Below are positions 32,911 through 34,355 of a DNA stretch of 34,355 nucleotides, in pieces. Below the pieces are notes generated by a model, which saw nothing but the letters and a program-made list of their open reading frames with translations, was not told where the DNA came from and did not search any database. Position numbers and translations under genes: made by a program. This stretch comes from an uncultured Cellvibrionales bacterium. Lineage in GTDB: Bacteria > Pseudomonadota > Gammaproteobacteria > Pseudomonadales > GM7GCV1. The stretch's first letter is position 1, and every line of letters begins with the position of its first letter. The stretch is taken from NCBI GenBank assembly GCA_913063225.1, contig CAJXYP010000023.1:1-34355 (forward strand), written 5' to 3'.

Positions 32911-33024
32911 GGGTCTCAGGAGCTCTATAGGTCAGTGTTTAGGGCGCGGGATTCTACCAGCCTTTGACTGCTGCAACAATTGAGATGGTCGAGCAAAAAG
33001 CGCTTTAGAAAGAACAATTTGGAA

Positions 33025-34104
33025 TTAGGTTATATAGCGACGGGGCAATCTTGAAGTTAGCCTTGTGAGTAATTCATATCCGCTCATTCCGGAGTGTTTG
33101 GCAACTCGTGAAACAGGAAGCTCTTTACCCCACAGCTCTACCTTTGACCCGGGTTGTGCATTAGGCATTCGAGTAACGTTTACTAACATCATATCCATGG
33201 CGATATGGCCAGCTGTACCGGCGGGCTGTCCGTCTACCAAAACGGGTGATCCGTTTTTAGCGTTGCGCGGATAACCATCACCGTAACCCGCCGCCACTAC
33301 AGCAATGGTTGAATCATGCTCGGCGCGCCAAGCATGGTTGTAGCCCACCCCTTCGCCAGCCGCAATATGACGTATGGAAATTATTTCGGAATAGAAGCTC
33401 ATGGCGGTATGCAGCTTGCGAGATTCTGCTACTTCACCTGGCATTGGGCTGTTGCCATAAAGCATATAACCTGGTCGCACCCAATCGAGATGAGTATCGG
33501 GCCGGGTAAGAATTGCCGCTGAATTGGCGATGCTTCGCTGTCCTTCTATGCCCCGCAAAGTATCAGTGAAAACTTGAATCTGCTGATCGTTAAAGGGATT
33601 ATCCAGCTCTTCGGAACAGGCAAAATGAGACATCAGCTGAATACTTTTGCATTTTCCACTTTGCTGCAGTTGGCGATGTGCATCTGCGTATTGGCTTGGA
33701 TCAAAACCCAATCGATGCATACCACTATCCATCTTCAACCAAACTGATATCGGATTGGGTAGATCAAGACTTAGTAGCGCTTCTAATTGACCCTGGCAAT
33801 GGACAACAGCGCTGTGATTATTTTGGCTCGCCTCTAACCATTCGGATTTATCGAAGCATCCTTCTAGAAGAAGCATCGGCGCTTCTATACCTGCAGCTTT
33901 TAATTGCTGGGCTTCTTCCAAGGAGGCAAGGCCAAGCAAGTCAGCCTTTCCCTGAAGCACTTCGGCGACAGCCACTGCACCGTGGCCGTAGGCATCAGCC
34001 TTCACGCAGGCGACTGTTTTGGAATTGGGAGCCAGACTACTTACCAGCGAGAGATTCGATTGAATCGCACTGAGGTCTATCTCTAGATAGCTGGGTCGTG
34101 TCAT
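33025..34104 (-). CDS. alr: alanine racemase, PLP-dependent
   Basis: This enzyme interconverts L- and D-alanine and supplies D-alanine for peptidoglycan. The 359 residues carry the PLP lysine K35 in VKADAYGHG and the second catalytic base Y255 in GVGYNHAW; MDSGMHRLG is also conserved. The start at ATG 34104 has AGGAA upstream. In many gammaproteobacteria dnaB lies directly before alr; here the 251 bases to the window edge show no dnaB end. The sat and cysC genes follow on the same strand. No unusual residue was noticed. Confidence 0.96.
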   Translation of the reverse strand: MTRPSYLEIDLSAIQSNLSLVSSLAPNSKTVACVKADAYGHGAVAVAEVLQGKADLLGLASLEEAQQLKAAGIEAPMLLLEGCFDKSEWLEASQNNHSAVVHCQGQLEALLSLDLPNPISVWLKMDSGMHRLGFDPSQYADAHRQLQQSGKCKSIQLMSHFACSEELDNPFNDQQIQVFTDTLRGIEGQRSIANSAAILTRPDTHLDWVRPGYMLYGNSPMPGEVAESRKLHTAMSFYSEIISIRHIAAGEGVGYNHAWRAEHDSTIAVVAAGYGDGYPRNAKNGSPVLVDGQPAGTAGHIAMDMMLVNVTRMPNAQPGSKVELWGKELPVSRVAKHSGMSGYELLTRLTSRLPRRYIT

Positions 34105-34355
34105 GAGTAAGTAGTTTCCTATATTGAAACTAGGAGTGGAGCTAGGCTAATTATTATTTTCGATTGTATCGGCTTTAGATTCTTTCGTCTCTTGATCCAG
34201 CTCTTACTTCTACTCTTGCATCCATTCTTAGTTCCCAAGAGATACAGATACGTGCAAACTCTCCTTTTTTGATCGAGTGTTTGAGATTGCAGCAGTCCAC
34301 ACCCACAGGCGTAATTCTTTGCGGCGGCAAATCGTCGCGAATGAGGGGTCATACC
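34105..34355. other. region upstream of alr at the window edge
   Basis: No gene is convincingly seen. On the minus strand a frame from about 34347 to a TAA at 34175-34177 reads PLIRDDLPPQRITPVGVD and onward for about 57 residues, with a protein-like composition but no recognised family and no ATG. A TGA precedes it at the edge. It could be the end of a gene whose start lies outside the window, or chance. Confidence 0.25.

Noticed and set aside
34119-34352. 77-residue minus-strand frame starting MTPHSRRF
   Set aside because: It is rich in K, R, S and C without domain character and overlaps another frame with a better composition. No ribosome site was seen.

Overview
The window looks like an ordinary chromosomal stretch of a gammaproteobacterium, probably marine and heterotrophic. 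The GC content is moderate. The genes include a gammaproteobacterial SecB, an OxyR with cysteines at exactly 199 and 208, a type I GlnA with the adenylylation tyrosine at 397, a ThiI with a rhodanese tail, and a sodium-pumping oxaloacetate decarboxylase. The order thiI, glnA, DUF4124, ntrB, ntrC, secB, rhodanese, envC, ctpA, and the pair oxyR-recG, match arrangements I remember from Pseudomonas and relatives. I cannot name a genus from the sequence alone.

Layout. 1-1050: AT-rich leader, a possible 28-residue peptide gene, and a CspA cold-shock gene closed by a strong terminator. 1069-5646 (minus strand): a yceJ-yceI pair (cytochrome b561 and periplasmic YceI), and a compact run cvfB, cysK, ytoQ, a DoxX-like gene and a CxxCxxxCC protein. 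5705-8146 (minus): ctpA and envC, cell-envelope peptidase functions. 8257-9285 (plus): a rhodanese of the YibN kind and secB. 9325-14173 (minus): the nitrogen block glnA, DUF4124, ntrB, ntrC, with a near-perfect NtrC operator in front of ntrB. 14478-15926 (plus): thiI. 16004-16486: a gene-free 483-base element with 22-base terminal inverted repeats, MITE-like. 16534-20596: a YeeZ-like epimerase diverging from oxyR-recG. 20679-23917 (plus): oadGAB. 23986-26397 (minus): a permuted papain-fold hydrolase and a sodium/proton-dicarboxylate or glutamate symporter. 26523-30889 (plus): an exported metallo-beta-lactamase-fold protein, a Tat-exported protein of unknown function, a type I sulfatase with an altered active site, and a broken DUF6152-family gene. 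31003-34104 (minus): sat, cysC and alr.

How the genes work together. Several themes recur. Nitrogen control is covered by glnA-ntrBC. Sulfur handling is covered by Sat and CysC for sulfate activation, CysK for cysteine, ThiI for tRNA thiolation, and an exported sulfatase. Envelope maintenance is covered by EnvC, CtpA, YceI, SecB and Alr. A sodium cycle is possible between OadGAB and the symporter. The least ordinary parts are the 26.5-30.9 kb exported-protein cluster with its decayed fourth gene, the inverted-repeat element at 16.0-16.5 kb, the NtrC operator, and the small open frame ahead of cspA. I saw no CRISPR array, tRNA, rRNA, prophage or known defence system. No single previously undescribed system stands out with strong support.
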